From contig NZ_FPJW01000011.1 of assembly GCF_900119735.1 (NCBI RefSeq), positions 36,669 through 100,668 on the forward strand: a stretch of 64,000 nt of DNA, given 5' to 3'. The position numbers and the translations under genes were made by a program. Shown one piece after another: positions 15,427 through 25,915 of the stretch; the stretch's first letter is position 1; every line of letters starts with the position of its first letter. This stretch comes from Marinospirillum alkaliphilum DSM 21637 (GTDB lineage: Bacteria; Pseudomonadota; Gammaproteobacteria; Pseudomonadales; Halomonadaceae). The notes beneath the pieces were generated by a model. It worked only from the letters and a program-made list of their open reading frames with translations. It searched no databases and was not told where the DNA came from.

Positions 15427-18222
15427 ATGGGCCTGTTCTGGATCCCGCTGTTGCCCCTGCTCGGCACAGTGGTGCCCCTGCTGTCATCCCGTTTTGGACG
15501 CAGCTTCCTTGCGCTTTTTACAGCCATTCCGCCCTTGCTGGCGTTGTTGTTGCTATTGCAACTGGCACCGAGTGTATTCAACGGCGAAGTCATCTACCAG
15601 AGCTTCGACTGGATTCCGCTGGCCGGACTCAGCCTGACTTTCAGGCTGGATGGTCTTGCTCTGCTGTTTGCCCTGCTGATTTTAGGCATCGGTCTGCTGG
15701 TCATTTTATATGCCCGTTATTACCTGTCCGCCAAGGACAACATGGGGCTGTTTTATGCCTATCTGATCCTGTTCATGACGGCCATGCTGGGCATTGTGCT
15801 GTCCGGCAACCTGATCCAGCTATGGTTGTTCTGGGAGCTGACCAGCATCAGCTCCTTCCTGTTGATCAGCTTCTGGAGCCACAAATCTGAAGCCCGCAAG
15901 GGTGCCCGCATGGCGCTGACCATCACCGGTGCTGGTGGACTGGCATTACTGGCTGGCCTGCTGTTGGTGGGCAAGATTGTCGGTAGCTTTGATCTGAGTG
16001 TGGTACTGGCCAGCGGTGATCTGCTGCGCCAGCATGCAGCCTACCCAGTAGTGCTGGTGCTGGTGCTGTTGGGTGCTTTCACCAAATCAGCCCAGTTCCC
16101 ATTCCATTTCTGGCTGCCCCATGCCATGGCTGCACCAACACCGGTCAGCGCCTACCTGCACTCCGCCACCATGGTGAAGGCGGGGATTTTCCTGATGGCG
16201 CGTTTTTATCCGGTACTGGCAGGCACCGAGCTGTGGTTCCTGATTGTCAGCATGACAGGCCTGATCACCCTGCTGCTGGGTGCTTATGTCGCCCTGTTCA
16301 AACATGACCTGAAAGGACTACTGGCTTACTCCACCATCAGCCACCTGGGTCTGATCACCCTGCTGCTGGGTATGAACACTCAGCTGTCTACCGTGGCAGC
16401 AGTGTTCCACATCATCAACCACGCCATCTTCAAGGCCTCACTGTTTATGGCGGCCGGCATCATCGACCATGAATCGGGCACCCGCGACATGCGCCGCCTG
16501 AATGGCCTGTGGAAATACATGCCTCACACCGCCACCCTGGCGATGGTGGCTGCGGCTTCGATGGCTGGTGTACCCCTGTTGAACGGTTTCCTCTCCAAGG
16601 AAATGTTCTTTGCTGAAACCCTGGATCAGGTCACTCTGGGCTCCCTGTCCTGGATGGTGCCAGTACTGGCAACCCTGGGGGCTGTTTTTTCGGTCGCCTA
16701 TTCAGCACGTTTTATCCATGACGTGTTTTTTAATGGTGAACCGGTGGATCTACCCAAAACACCTCATGAACCGCCACGTTACATGAAGGTGCCGGTGGAA
16801 ATTCTGGTAGCCCTGTGCCTACTGCTGGGTATTTTCCCCGGCGTGATTGTTGGTCCCCTGCTGGCATTGGCGTCTACATCGGTGCTGGGTGGTGAGCTGC
16901 CTTATTACAGCCTGTCGATCTGGCACGGTTTTAACCTGCCACTGCTGATGAGCTTCCTGGCCATGCTGGGTGGTTTGATTATTTACCACAATCGCCGTCA
17001 CCTATTCCGCTTCCAGTCCCAATTCCCGGAGCCGGATGCCAAACTGATCTTTGAATGGCTGGTACAGCGCCTGGTGCGCCTCTGCTCAGCAATCATCGAC
17101 AAGCTGGAAAACGGCTCGCTGCAACGTTATGTGTTCCTGCTGTTGCTGGCAGCGCTGGTGCTGATGGCCGGCCCGATGATTGACCTGAATGCCACACTTG
17201 GCCATCAATCCAGCATGCCAGTGGATACGGTTTCACTGATTGGTGCACTGCTGCTGGCTGCTGGTGCCATTGCCACGGTGATTCTGAACCGGCGACGCCT
17301 GGTATCCCTGCTGACCCTGTCAGTGGTGGGCTTGATTGTGTCGCTGGCTTTTGCCCGCTTCTCCGCACCAGATCTGGCACTGACCCAGTTGTCAGTGGAA
17401 GTGGTCACCATGATCCTGCTGTTGCTGGCACTGTTTTTCCTGCCACAATCCACACCCAAGGAGTCCAATCCTCGGCGCCTGGTACGCGACCTGAGTCTGG
17501 CGGGTCTGATTGGTGGTGTGATCGGTACCATCAACTACGCCATGATCACTCGCCCGCTGGACAGCATTTCCGGTTTCTTTCTGGAAAACAGCAAAACCGG
17601 TGGCGGTGGCACCAATGTGGTGAACGTGATTCTGGTGGATTTCCGCGGCATGGATACCTTTGGTGAGGTAGCGGTACTGGGAATTGCCGCCCTGGGTATC
17701 TTCAAGCTGATCGTGCACATGCGCCTTTACATGCCGAGCACCGATGGCAATGGCCTGCCCTGGTCACCGGATCGCCACCCGATGATGCTGGCGATTGTGT
17801 CGCAGAGCCTGTTACCGCTGGCACTGCTGGTGTCGGTCTACATCTTCCTGCGCGGTCACAACCAGCCGGGCGGTGGTTTTATTGCCGGTCTGATCACTTC
17901 AGTAGCCATTATCCAGCAGTACATTGCTCACGGTGTGGACTGGATCAAGGAACGACTGCGCATCAACTATCAATGGATGGTTGCCAGTGGCCTGTTGATT
18001 GCCGGACTGACCGGTATCGGTAGCTGGTTCTTCGGGCGTCCATTCCTGACGTCCTGGTTTGATTATTTCAGTCTGCCCTGGGTTGGCAAGTTTGAGCTGG
18101 CCAGTGCCATGGTGTTTGATCTGGGCGTTTATCTGACCGTGGTGGGTGCGACCCTGTTGATCCTTGCCAACCTTGGCAAGCTGACCACCAGTCATAGCCC
18201 GGCAGCAAAGGAGAATAACTGA
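15427..18222 (+). CDS. mrpAB: Fused MrpA-MrpB subunit, Na+/H+ antiporter (operon 1)
   Basis: Largest subunit of the multi-subunit cation/proton antiporter, 931 aa. Residues ~1-770 are the NuoL-like MrpA with ~20 helices, including the proton-path Glu in [13 protein letters not shown] and the conserved [36 protein letters not shown] region. From ~775 the protein continues directly as MrpB, with [15 protein letters not shown] and [12 protein letters not shown]. The fusion is the group-2 (Pha/Sha) arrangement. First gene of a seven-function operon; starts ATG with little Shine-Dalgarno. mrpC begins at the last base of the stop (TGATGG). Confidence 0.93.
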   Translation: MGLFWIPLLPLLGTVVPLLSSRFGRSFLALFTAIPPLLALLLLLQLAPSVFNGEVIYQSFDWIPLAGLSLTFRLDGLALLFALLILGIGLLVILYARYYLSAKDNMGLFYAYLILFMTAMLGIVLSGNLIQLWLFWELTSISSFLLISFWSHKSEARKGARMALTITGAGGLALLAGLLLVGKIVGSFDLSVVLASGDLLRQHAAYPVVLVLVLLGAFTKSAQFPFHFWLPHAMAAPTPVSAYLHSATMVKAGIFLMARFYPVLAGTELWFLIVSMTGLITLLLGAYVALFKHDLKGLLAYSTISHLGLITLLLGMNTQLSTVAAVFHIINHAIFKASLFMAAGIIDHESGTRDMRRLNGLWKYMPHTATLAMVAAASMAGVPLLNGFLSKEMFFAETLDQVTLGSLSWMVPVLATLGAVFSVAYSARFIHDVFFNGEPVDLPKTPHEPPRYMKVPVEILVALCLLLGIFPGVIVGPLLALASTSVLGGELPYYSLSIWHGFNLPLLMSFLAMLGGLIIYHNRRHLFRFQSQFPEPDAKLIFEWLVQRLVRLCSAIIDKLENGSLQRYVFLLLLAALVLMAGPMIDLNATLGHQSSMPVDTVSLIGALLLAAGAIATVILNRRRLVSLLTLSVVGLIVSLAFARFSAPDLALTQLSVEVVTMILLLLALFFLPQSTPKESNPRRLVRDLSLAGLIGGVIGTINYAMITRPLDSISGFFLENSKTGGGGTNVVNVILVDFRGMDTFGEVAVLGIAALGIFKLIVHMRLYMPSTDGNGLPWSPDRHPMMLAIVSQSLLPLALLVSVYIFLRGHNQPGGGFIAGLITSVAIIQQYIAHGVDWIKERLRINYQWMVASGLLIAGLTGIGSWFFGRPFLTSWFDYFSLPWVGKFELASAMVFDLGVYLTVVGATLLILANLGKLTTSHSPAAKENN

Positions 18223-18572
18223 TGGAAGGCCTTTATGCTTTCAGTGTTGGCTTGCTGACCGCTTGCGGGGTATTCCTGACCCTGCGCGGTCGCAGCTTCC
18301 CGGTAGTAGTAGGTATCACCCTGCTATCCTACGCCGTCAACCTGTTCCTGTTTTCCAGCGGCCGCCTGAAAATGGATGGTGCTGCCGTGCTGGGTGCTTC
18401 AGAAAGTTATGCCGATCCGCTACCCCAGGCACTGGTGCTGACTGCCATTGTTATCGGTTTTGCCATGACTGCTTTTGTACTGATTCTGGCCATGCGTTCC
18501 CGCGCTGATCTGGGCAATGATCATGTCGACGGTCGCCTGCCTCCGCCGCCGAAGGACCAGAAAAAATGCTGA
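18222..18572 (+). CDS. mrpC: Na+/H+ antiporter subunit C (operon 1)
   Basis: NuoK-like subunit, 116 aa, three transmembrane helices. It has the family features FLTLRGRSFPVVVGITLLSYAVNLFLFSSG and DPLPQALVLTAIVIGFAMTAF. Its start overlaps the mrpAB stop by one base and its end overlaps mrpD by seven bases, so the genes are translationally coupled. Works with MrpA and MrpD in the membrane. Confidence 0.92.
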   Translation: MEGLYAFSVGLLTACGVFLTLRGRSFPVVVGITLLSYAVNLFLFSSGRLKMDGAAVLGASESYADPLPQALVLTAIVIGFAMTAFVLILAMRSRADLGNDHVDGRLPPPPKDQKKC

Positions 18573-20080
18573 CGCAACATCTACCCATTCTGCCCATCAT
18601 CTTCCCGATGCTGATGGGTGCATTATTACTGCTACCCCCGCTGGGTACCAACCTGCAACGGCAACGCATCACCGCATTGATATCCGGTGTACTACTGGTG
18701 GCATTGGCAATCTGGTTGCTGCAAGTCAGCCACCTGGAAGGCACTCAACTTTATTTCCTTGGTGACTGGAAGCCCCCGTTTGGCATCCTGTTTGTGGCTG
18801 ACCGGGTCTCCGCCTTGCTGGTGCTGCTAACCGCTGTGCTGGCACTCGGTGCCATGCTTTATGCCACCGGTGGTGAAGACCGTGTCGGCATGCATTTTTA
18901 TCCGCTGTTCATGTTCCAGATCACCGGTATTAATGGTGCATTCCTGACCGGTGACCTGTTCAACCTGTTTGTATTCTTTGAAGTGCTGCTGATTGCCTCC
19001 TACTCGCTGCTGATTCATGGTGGCGGCAAACACCGCACCCAGGCTGGCATGCATTATGTGATTCTGAACCTGGTCGGTTCAGCACTCTTCCTGTTTGCAC
19101 TGGGCATCATCTACGGCACGCTGGGCACACTCAACATGGCCGACATGGCGGTGCGAGTGCACGGCCTGGAAGAGGACCAACTGGCATTAACCAAGGCTGG
19201 AGGCCTGTTGTTGCTGCTGGTGTTTTCACTGAAAGCCGCCCTGCTACCCTTGCACTTCTGGTTACCGCGTACCTATTCAGCAGCCAGCGCACCGGTGGCG
19301 GCACTGTTTGCCATCATGACCAAGGTCGGTATCTACAGCATTTACCGGGTTCATACGCTGGCATTCGGACCTGAAGCCGGTGATGTTGCCAGTCTGGCGC
19401 AACCCTGGTTGTGGCCCTTTGCCTTGCTGACACTGGCGATTGGCACGATTGGCGTGTTGGCCAGCCACAGCCTGAGGGTGCTGGCTGCCAACCTGGTGAT
19501 CATTTCTGTTGGTACCTTACTGGTTGCTGCAGCACTGGAAAGTACCGAAGCCATGACTGCAGCGCTTTATTACCTGGTTCATTCCACACTGATTTCCGGT
19601 GCCCTGTTCCTGCTGGCGGATGCCATCGGCAAACAGCGTGGCAAACCCGGTGATCGCCTGGTTCGAGGCAGGCAGTTAAAACAGCCGGTATTGCTGGGTA
19701 GTGCCTTTTTCCTGGCCGCCTTGATCGCCGTGGGCATGCCGCCCTTCTCAGGTTTTGTGGGCAAGCTGATGCTGCTGCAAGCTGCTGACACCCCGGCAAC
19801 CGCCAGCTGGATCTGGCCTGCTATCCTGATCAGCGGACTGGCATCCATTGTGGCCTTGTCTCGTGCTGGAACTACCCTGTTCTGGCGTGTCAGTGGTGAT
19901 GATCCAGCTGCTGTCACTGCTCCGGTATTACAGATGTCGGGTGTCTGGTTGCTGCTGCTTTGCTCGCCGTTGCTGGTGGCTTTTGGTGGCCCTGTCACTG
20001 AATTCATGGCACTGGCTGCGGAACAACTGTTTGACGTGCAACAGTTTGTTGATCTGATACTGGTTTCAGGAGCCGAATGA
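18566..20080 (+). CDS. mrpD: Na+/H+ antiporter subunit D (operon 1)
   Basis: NuoM/N-like ion-translocating subunit, 504 aa, about 14 helices. It contains the conserved Glu in NLFVFFEVLLIASYSLL and the helix-break Lys region FSLKAALLPLHFWLPRTYSAASAPVAALFAIMTKVG. Length is standard for the family. Overlaps mrpC by seven bases at its start and mrpE by four at its end. Its partner copy in operon 2 lies at 23610-25130. Confidence 0.94.
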   Translation: MLTQHLPILPIIFPMLMGALLLLPPLGTNLQRQRITALISGVLLVALAIWLLQVSHLEGTQLYFLGDWKPPFGILFVADRVSALLVLLTAVLALGAMLYATGGEDRVGMHFYPLFMFQITGINGAFLTGDLFNLFVFFEVLLIASYSLLIHGGGKHRTQAGMHYVILNLVGSALFLFALGIIYGTLGTLNMADMAVRVHGLEEDQLALTKAGGLLLLLVFSLKAALLPLHFWLPRTYSAASAPVAALFAIMTKVGIYSIYRVHTLAFGPEAGDVASLAQPWLWPFALLTLAIGTIGVLASHSLRVLAANLVIISVGTLLVAAALESTEAMTAALYYLVHSTLISGALFLLADAIGKQRGKPGDRLVRGRQLKQPVLLGSAFFLAALIAVGMPPFSGFVGKLMLLQAADTPATASWIWPAILISGLASIVALSRAGTTLFWRVSGDDPAAVTAPVLQMSGVWLLLLCSPLLVAFGGPVTEFMALAAEQLFDVQQFVDLILVSGAE

Positions 20081-20583
20081 TGGAAGCCAATCCCCGTTTT
20101 CGTTTTCTGCCCATGCCCACCCATAGCCTGTTGCTGTTTGTGGTGTGGTTACTGCTGAACAACTCGGCAGCGCCGGGACATCTGGTACTGGGCGCCTTTC
20201 TGGCCATCAGCATCCCGCTGCTGGTAGCACGCCTGCAATTGCCACAGCCGTCAGCACGCAAACCGCTGCTGGCCATCCGTCATTTCCTGCTGGTACTGGG
20301 TGACATCATCACTGCCAACGTGGAAGTGGCACTGCTGGTAGTCGGGCCATTAAAACGCATGCGGCCCGGCTTTGTGGCGGTACCACTGGACATTGAAAAG
20401 GAGCTGCCCATCACCCTGTTGGCCAGCACCGTATCCCTGACGCCAGGCACCGTCAGCTGCGACATCTCAGAAGATCGACGCTGGCTTTATGTTCATGCAC
20501 TGAACCTGACCGATGAGCAGGCTCTGATTGATACCATCAAACAACGTTATGAAGCCCCGCTGAAGGAGATATTCGGATGCTGA
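20077..20583 (+). CDS. mrpE: Na+/H+ antiporter subunit E (operon 1)
   Basis: 168-aa Mrp-specific subunit with two N-terminal membrane helices and a cytoplasmic C-terminus containing the typical LLASTVSLTPGTVSCDISEDRRWLYVHAL segment. CAGGAG lies just upstream, and two consecutive ATG codons (20077, 20080) are possible starts; the first overlaps the mrpD stop. Overlaps mrpF by seven bases. Confidence 0.9.
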   Translation: MMEANPRFRFLPMPTHSLLLFVVWLLLNNSAAPGHLVLGAFLAISIPLLVARLQLPQPSARKPLLAIRHFLLVLGDIITANVEVALLVVGPLKRMRPGFVAVPLDIEKELPITLLASTVSLTPGTVSCDISEDRRWLYVHALNLTDEQALIDTIKQRYEAPLKEIFGC

Positions 20584-20846
20584 AAATCGCACTTCTGCTG
20601 GTCAGCGGCATGGTCTGTGTGGCATTGGTCCTGAACCTGTGGCGGTTGATCCAGGGCCCGGACATCGCCGATCGTATCCTTGCCCTGGACACCATGTACA
20701 TCAACAGCATTGCGCTGATCATCATTTTTGGCATGTACATGGGTTCACCACTTTATTTTGAAGCGGCCCTGCTGATTGCCATGCTGGGATTTGTCAGCAC
20801 TGCCGCGCTGTGCAAATACCTGTTGCGCGGCGACATCATTGAATAG
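20577..20846 (+). CDS. mrpF: Na+/H+ antiporter subunit F (operon 1)
   Basis: 89-aa protein with three transmembrane helices. It has the family motif RLIQGPDIADRILALDTMYINSIALIII near residues 20-50. The ATG lies within the end of mrpE with AAGGAG six bases before it. Required for assembly of the Mrp complex in characterised systems. Confidence 0.9.
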   Translation: MLKIALLLVSGMVCVALVLNLWRLIQGPDIADRILALDTMYINSIALIIIFGMYMGSPLYFEAALLIAMLGFVSTAALCKYLLRGDIIE

Positions 20847-20855
20847 GAGTCAAAC

Positions 20856-21215
20856 ATGAACTGGGTTGAAATCCTGCTGGGCTTTTTTGTGCTGCTGGGT
20901 GGCGTGTTTATGCTGGTTGGTTCCATCGGTTTGGCGCGCCTGCCAGACTTCTACATGCGCTTGCATGCTCCAACCAAGGCCACCACTCTGGGTGTTGGTG
21001 CACTGCTGATTGCATCCATGATGTTTTTTACCATCCAGGATGGTGCTTTCAGCATCCATGAAATCCTGGTCACCATTTTCCTGTTCATCACTGCACCGGT
21101 CAGTGCTCACATGATGGCCAAATCTGCTGTCCATGTGAAAACCCGTATCGCCAAAGACACTCAGGGACTGGCTGTACGTGATGCGGCAGAAAAGCGTAAC
21201 AATCCACTGCTCTGA
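20856..21215 (+). CDS. mrpG: Na+/H+ antiporter subunit G (operon 1)
   Basis: 119 aa, three transmembrane helices, with the conserved IGLARLPDFYMRLHAPTKATTLGVGALLIASM segment and FLFITAPVSAHMMAKSA. TAGGAG precedes the ATG nine bases after mrpF. Last gene of the operon; a G+C-rich hairpin follows. Confidence 0.91.
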   Translation: MNWVEILLGFFVLLGGVFMLVGSIGLARLPDFYMRLHAPTKATTLGVGALLIASMMFFTIQDGAFSIHEILVTIFLFITAPVSAHMMAKSAVHVKTRIAKDTQGLAVRDAAEKRNNPLL

Positions 21216-21241
21216 TCACCTGCGCTAACCCCTAAAGCTAC

Positions 21242-21264
21242 AACGGGCACCCAGAGTGCCCGTT
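21242..21264. terminator. Hairpin between mrpG and corA
   Basis: AACGGGCAC-CCAGA-GTGCCCGTT is a perfect 9-bp stem between convergent genes. No long T-run follows on either strand, so termination efficiency is uncertain. Confidence 0.45.
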
Positions 21265-21275
21265 GCTGCATCCAT

Positions 21276-22424
21276 TCACAACCAGCCCCTCCTGCGGAAA
21301 TACAACAGCATGCCACCCGCAATGCTGGCCATCAATCCGAGTGCAAAGGGATAACCCAGCATCCAGTTGAGTTCAGGCATGTTCCAGATACTGATCTCAG
21401 GATTAAAGTTCATACCATAAATGCCTGCCACAAAAGTCAGTGGAATGAAGATGGTGGCAATGATGGTCAGCAACTTCATGACTTCGTTCATGCGGCTGCT
21501 CAGGGAAGACATGTAGATATCGTAAAGACTGAACAGAATTTCACGCTGGTTTTCAATACTGTCAATCACCTGCACCAAATGATCATACACATCCCGCAGA
21601 TAAAGTTTGACATCACTGGTGATCAAGGGGGAGTCGTCACGGATCAGGCTGTTGATACCATCCCGTAATGACCAGACTGATTTGCGGAAGTACACCAGAT
21701 CACGGCGCAACGCGTGGATGGATTGGAGATCCTCAGGCCTGGGTTGCTCCAGCACCTGCTCCTCCAGCTGCTCCAGGGTTTCACTGACCAGATCCAGAGC
21801 ACTGAAATAATGATCCACCAGATTATCCAGCAAGGCATAAGCCAGATAGTCCACCGAATGACGGCGCATGCGGGTGTTCTTCATGCCCAGCCTTCGAATC
21901 ACCGGGTCAAACAAGGTGTCATCACTTTCCTGAAAAGTCAGTACATAATTGCTGCCCAGCACCAAGCTGACCTGCTCACTTTTCAGCTTCGGTCGACCGT
22001 CAGCAGCAGGCTCCGCACGAATCATGCGCAGCACCACAAAGATCACTTCACCATAGGGTTCAACCTTCGGGCGTTGACTGATGCTGAGAATATCCTCCTG
22101 AATCAGCGGGTGGAGTTCAAAGTAGTCCATCACCTGCTGCAACCGCTCAACATCGTGCAGACCACGCACCTGAATCCAGGTTTTGGTGCTACTGCCCAGA
22201 TAAGGAGCTGAAGCGTCAATCTGGTCAATCGCTAATGACTGACAACGCTCAGTATCATAATCGTGAACAGTCATCAGCATCTGATCCAGTTGCTGTTGAC
22301 CGGTATGCAACAAGGTGCCTGGTGCCTGACCGGGCTTTTTACGGCGTACCCGGCGGTTTGAGTGGCCCAGCAACCCGGTAAGCCCTTGCAAGGAATGACG
22401 AGCCTGTCGCCTGAGCGTCATCAC
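21276..22424 (-). CDS. corA: CorA-family divalent cation transporter
   Basis: 382 aa. A long cytoplasmic N-terminal domain (with EDILSISQRPKVEPYGEVIFVVLRM) is followed by the stalk helix and two C-terminal membrane helices. The YGMNF selectivity motif after the first helix (ATIFIPLTFVAGIYGMNFNPE) identifies a CorA-type Mg2+/Co2+ channel. Compared with short E. coli CorA it has an N-terminal basic extension (RRVRRKKPGQ). It lies at the end of both Mrp operons: convergent to operon 1, and 13 bp downstream of operon 2 on the same strand, so it may be the eighth gene of operon 2. Confidence 0.92.
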   Translation of the reverse strand: MMTLRRQARHSLQGLTGLLGHSNRRVRRKKPGQAPGTLLHTGQQQLDQMLMTVHDYDTERCQSLAIDQIDASAPYLGSSTKTWIQVRGLHDVERLQQVMDYFELHPLIQEDILSISQRPKVEPYGEVIFVVLRMIRAEPAADGRPKLKSEQVSLVLGSNYVLTFQESDDTLFDPVIRRLGMKNTRMRRHSVDYLAYALLDNLVDHYFSALDLVSETLEQLEEQVLEQPRPEDLQSIHALRRDLVYFRKSVWSLRDGINSLIRDDSPLITSDVKLYLRDVYDHLVQVIDSIENQREILFSLYDIYMSSLSSRMNEVMKLLTIIATIFIPLTFVAGIYGMNFNPEISIWNMPELNWMLGYPFALGLMASIAGGMLLYFRRRGWL

Positions 22425-22437
22425 GAACTACCCCATT

Positions 22438-22881
22438 TCAGAAACTGCTGTTTTTCCTGCGCTTGGGTTTGATGCGGGGTTTGATATCCAGATTACGTCG
22501 GTACTGATCCAGCTCCTCTGCAGTTTCCAGCCCGCTCACCAACCGGTGAGTTTCCGGGTCATAACTGGATTTCAGTTCATCTTTGACGCTGCCTTCCCAT
22601 AACGGCACACCCACAAAATAACCGGCGCGCCCGATAGCATGTGCAGCAATGGGTGCAGTGATCAGAATGAATAAAATCACCGCAATCGCCTTGGTCACCA
22701 CCACCGCTTCAGTGAAAAACAAAGCCGCCGCCGCCATCACCAGAATGGCACCCAGGGCACCCGCCTTGGTGCTGGCGTGCATGCGGGTTGGCAGGTCGGG
22801 TAAACGCAGAATGCCAAGTGCCGCCAGCAGCATAAAAAAACCACTGGATAACATCAGCAGCATGATCAGCCATTCAGTCAT
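22438..22881 (-). CDS. mrpG: Na+/H+ antiporter subunit G (operon 2)
   Basis: 147 aa with three transmembrane helices and the family segment LGILRLPDLPTRMHASTKAGALGAILVMAAA. The C-terminal tail (PRIKPKRRKNSSF) is longer and more basic than in operon 1. The longer frame from 22920 is rejected because GGAGG lies eight bases before the ATG at 22881. Overlaps mrpF by eight bases. Confidence 0.9.
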   Translation of the reverse strand: MTEWLIMLLMLSSGFFMLLAALGILRLPDLPTRMHASTKAGALGAILVMAAAALFFTEAVVVTKAIAVILFILITAPIAAHAIGRAGYFVGVPLWEGSVKDELKSSYDPETHRLVSGLETAEELDQYRRNLDIKPRIKPKRRKNSSF

Positions 22882-23143
22882 GACGAGGACCTCCGCGCTC
22901 AAGGAAACGGGCAAAACCAATGGCAGCCAGAAAGGCGGTCAACGCCATCACAATCGCCACATCAATAAAACTGCTGGAGTTGGTATAAATGGCATGCACA
23001 CCAATCATACCCACCATGATTGAAGCCATCAGCTCCAGCGCCACCACCCGGTCCGGAAGGGTCGGTCCCTTGACCAGGCGAATAAATACCACCACCAGTG
23101 CCAGGCTCATCATGATCAAAGTGATATAAGCTGCCAGACTCAT
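22874..23143 (-). CDS. mrpF: Na+/H+ antiporter subunit F (operon 2)
   Basis: 89 aa, three membrane helices. It carries the family motif RLVKGPTLPDRVVALELMASIMVGMIGV. Its start overlaps mrpE by four bases and its end overlaps mrpG. Same length as the operon 1 copy but clearly diverged, so the two operons are old paralogues or were acquired separately. Confidence 0.9.
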   Translation of the reverse strand: MSLAAYITLIMMSLALVVVFIRLVKGPTLPDRVVALELMASIMVGMIGVHAIYTNSSSFIDVAIVMALTAFLAAIGFARFLERGGPRHD

Positions 23144-23613
23144 CGTAGTATCTCCAGTGCACGGCGCTCCATTTCCTTCAATTCAGCCCGTAACTCTTCT
23201 TCATTTTCCATGAACATGGCATGAATGAACAATACACGTCTGTCATCAGACACATCCAGACTCAGAGTGCCGGGTGTGAGTGAAATCAGGTTGGCCACCA
23301 GAGTGATTTCCATGTCAGTGCGGGCTTCCAGTGGCAGGGCAATCACACCCGGCTTCATGTACCAGATGGGGGTCACCACATCAAAAGCCACCTTGAAGTT
23401 GGCACGGACCAGCTCCTTGAAAAAGAAAAATACAAAACGGACCAGATTGGGCAGACGCCGGGAATAACCATTCAGGATACCGATGTGACGCTGCAGGATC
23501 GACAGGGAGGCATAACCCAGCAGGAAGCCCACCAGGAAGTTGTAACCATTAAAAGTACCGGTCAGCACTACCCAGATCAACGCCAGCAATAGATTCCACA
23601 TGAAGGCAATCAT
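23140..23613 (-). CDS. mrpE: Na+/H+ antiporter subunit E (operon 2)
   Basis: 157 aa with two N-terminal membrane helices and the [31 protein letters not shown] core. Overlaps mrpD and mrpF by four bases each (ATGA-type junctions), indicating coupled translation of the whole operon. Confidence 0.9.
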   Translation of the reverse strand: MIAFMWNLLLALIWVVLTGTFNGYNFLVGFLLGYASLSILQRHIGILNGYSRRLPNLVRFVFFFFKELVRANFKVAFDVVTPIWYMKPGVIALPLEARTDMEITLVANLISLTPGTLSLDVSDDRRVLFIHAMFMENEEELRAELKEMERRALEILR

Positions 23614-25130
23614 TCTGCACCTCCGCTCACACTTGTACCCAGCACTGCTTCAATATAGCCGGACGGGTTCATCAATTGTGCAGCCGAAGCCTCGGCCAGC
23701 TCATAAACCGGTTGTCCATAAAGACCAATCAACAGGGTGCAAGCGGCCAGCAGCACTATCGGCAGGTACATCCAGACCAACTGAGGATCTTTTTCACGGC
23801 CGGTCAGACGTTCTGTCGAAACCCCCTCAGGTACAGCCTTCCAGAAGGCCTCTGCCCAGATTTTGATCATTGAATAAAGGGTCAGCAGGCCGACCAGTAA
23901 TGCCACGCCGGTCACCACCCAGGCCTCAGCTTCAATACCGGCACGAATGATGATGAACTTGGCAAAAAAGCCGGACAGGGGCGGTAAACCAGCCAGTGAC
24001 AGGGCCGGAATCAGGAAAAGGATCGCCAGGAAGGGACGCTCCTTGTACAGGCCACCGAGTTTTTTCAGATCATAAGAACCCAGCAGGCGATGCGCTACAC
24101 CACTGACCAGGAACAGGTTGGTTTTCACGATGATGTGGTGGGTGATATAAAACACCCCACCGATCAGTGCCAGTGGCGTGAACAGCGCCAACCCCATCAA
24201 CATGTAGCCGATCTGGCTGATGATGTGAAATGACAGGATGCGACGGAATTCAAACTGAGCTGCGGCACCCAGTACACCGGTCAACATGGTGAAGGCTGCC
24301 CCCCAGAGCAACAACTGGTGGGTGAACTCAGGGGTATGGTTAAAGATCAGTGTGAATACCCGGAACAGGGCATAAACCCCCACCTTGGTCAGCAGGCCGG
24401 CAAACAGTGCCGACACCGCCACCGGTGGGGTGTGATAAGACGCAGGCAGCCAGAAAAACAGTGGGAAGGCACCGGCCTTGATGCCAAAAGCCACCATGAA
24501 CATCACCGCAATCACATCCACCATGCCGGTGTGTTCAGCCTGTGCCAGCTTCACAGCAATATCAGCCATGTTCAGCGTGCCCACCAGGCCATAAAGCAGG
24601 CCGATGGCACTGAGGAAAATAGCTGATGACAAGAGGTTCAGGGTCACATACTTGATGGCACCTTCCATCTGCGAGCGTTCTCCGCCCAGAATCAGCAGGG
24701 CAAAGGAAGCCACCAACATCACTTCAAACCAGACATAAAGATTGAAGATATCACCGGTCAGGAACGAACCAGCCACCCCGGCCAGCAACAGGTGCAACAG
24801 CGGGAAATAACCAAAGCGCTCGTAACTTTCAGAGGTGGTTGCCAGTGAGTAAATCGCCACTGCCACCGCCATCATGCCAGTCAACAGCACCATGATGGCA
24901 CTCAGCAGATCAGCCACCAGTGTGATACCAAAGGGCGCCTGCCAACTGCCCATATGCATCACAATATGGCCTTCTTCACGCACCGCCAGCAGCAGCATCA
25001 CACTGACCACCAGCAGTGCCAGCGTACCAACAAGACCAATCAGCCGCTGTACCAGGCTGCTGCGCCAGGCCAATAGCGATAAAGCACCACACAAAAGGGG
25101 AATGAAAATCGGCAATGCCACCAGGGTCAT
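23610..25130 (-). CDS. mrpD: Na+/H+ antiporter subunit D (operon 2)
   Basis: 506-aa NuoM/N-like subunit with ~14 helices. The conserved Glu lies in [17 protein letters not shown], and the Lys/helix-break region is [40 protein letters not shown]. Four-base overlaps join it to mrpC and mrpE. The mid-protein [17 protein letters not shown] segment is typical of MrpD/MnhD. Confidence 0.94.
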   Translation of the reverse strand: MTLVALPIFIPLLCGALSLLAWRSSLVQRLIGLVGTLALLVVSVMLLLAVREEGHIVMHMGSWQAPFGITLVADLLSAIMVLLTGMMAVAVAIYSLATTSESYERFGYFPLLHLLLAGVAGSFLTGDIFNLYVWFEVMLVASFALLILGGERSQMEGAIKYVTLNLLSSAIFLSAIGLLYGLVGTLNMADIAVKLAQAEHTGMVDVIAVMFMVAFGIKAGAFPLFFWLPASYHTPPVAVSALFAGLLTKVGVYALFRVFTLIFNHTPEFTHQLLLWGAAFTMLTGVLGAAAQFEFRRILSFHIISQIGYMLMGLALFTPLALIGGVFYITHHIIVKTNLFLVSGVAHRLLGSYDLKKLGGLYKERPFLAILFLIPALSLAGLPPLSGFFAKFIIIRAGIEAEAWVVTGVALLVGLLTLYSMIKIWAEAFWKAVPEGVSTERLTGREKDPQLVWMYLPIVLLAACTLLIGLYGQPVYELAEASAAQLMNPSGYIEAVLGTSVSGGAE

Positions 25131-25474
25131 GTGTCGGTTTCCTTCATCTGATCCAGATCATCTGCTTTCACCACTTCATAAGCACGGTGAATCAGCACCA
25201 CGGCAAACGCCAGTACACCAAAGGCAATTACAATTGCCGTCAGGATCAACGCCTGCGGCAAGGGATCAGCCACCAGACCTTCCGGCGCCATGGCACCCTC
25301 AGGAATCAGTGGCGGCGCACCACGCGTCATGCCTGCCGAGGCAAAAATCAGCAGGTTGGCAGCGTTAGACAGGAGCATCAGGCCGATCACCAGTTTGACG
25401 ATACTGCGCCTGAGCATCATATAGATGGCAGCGGCATACAAGAGGCCCACTGCCAGGGCCATTATGGGTTCCAT
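25127..25474 (-). CDS. mrpC: Na+/H+ antiporter subunit C (operon 2)
   Basis: 115-aa NuoK-like protein with three helices, including [30 protein letters not shown] and [26 protein letters not shown]. Lies nine bases after mrpB and overlaps mrpD by four bases. Confidence 0.92.
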   Translation of the reverse strand: MEPIMALAVGLLYAAAIYMMLRRSIVKLVIGLMLLSNAANLLIFASAGMTRGAPPLIPEGAMAPEGLVADPLPQALILTAIVIAFGVLAFAVVLIHRAYEVVKADDLDQMKETDT

Positions 25475-25483
25475 GATTTCACC

Positions 25484-25915
25484 TCAGACTTGTTCAGATT
25501 CGGCCAGTGCCACCACAAAGGTCATCACCGTACCGATCACCGCCAGATAAACACCGATATCAAAAATCAGCGGTGTGGACAGTTTGAACTCCACCCCACC
25601 AGGCAGAGGTATCGGCCACCATTGAGCGGTCAGGAAGGGCTGTCCCTGCAGCAAGGCAGGGAAAGCTGAAATCACTCCAAACAGCAGCCCCCAGCCAATC
25701 AGGGTGCGTGGATCAATCCGCATCAGGTCACGCGTCAGCTCAGAGCCAAAGGCAAACAGATAAAGAGAAAAGGCACCTGCCGCCACCAGCCCGGCAATAA
25801 AACCACCACCGGGTTCATCATGCCCCCGTAACAGCAGGAAGACCGAGAACATCAGTTGCAGCGGCATCAGGAAACGCGCTGCGGCATAAAGGATCAGCGT
25901 TCCAGGTTTCATCAT
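25484..25915 (-). CDS. mrpB: Na+/H+ antiporter subunit B (operon 2)
   Basis: 143 aa, about four helices, with the [26 protein letters not shown] signature and [15 protein letters not shown] near the end. In this operon MrpB is a separate protein, unlike operon 1 where it is fused to MrpA. Overlaps the mrpA stop by four bases. Confidence 0.93.
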   Translation of the reverse strand: MMKPGTLILYAAARFLMPLQLMFSVFLLLRGHDEPGGGFIAGLVAAGAFSLYLFAFGSELTRDLMRIDPRTLIGWGLLFGVISAFPALLQGQPFLTAQWWPIPLPGGVEFKLSTPLIFDIGVYLAVIGTVMTFVVALAESEQV

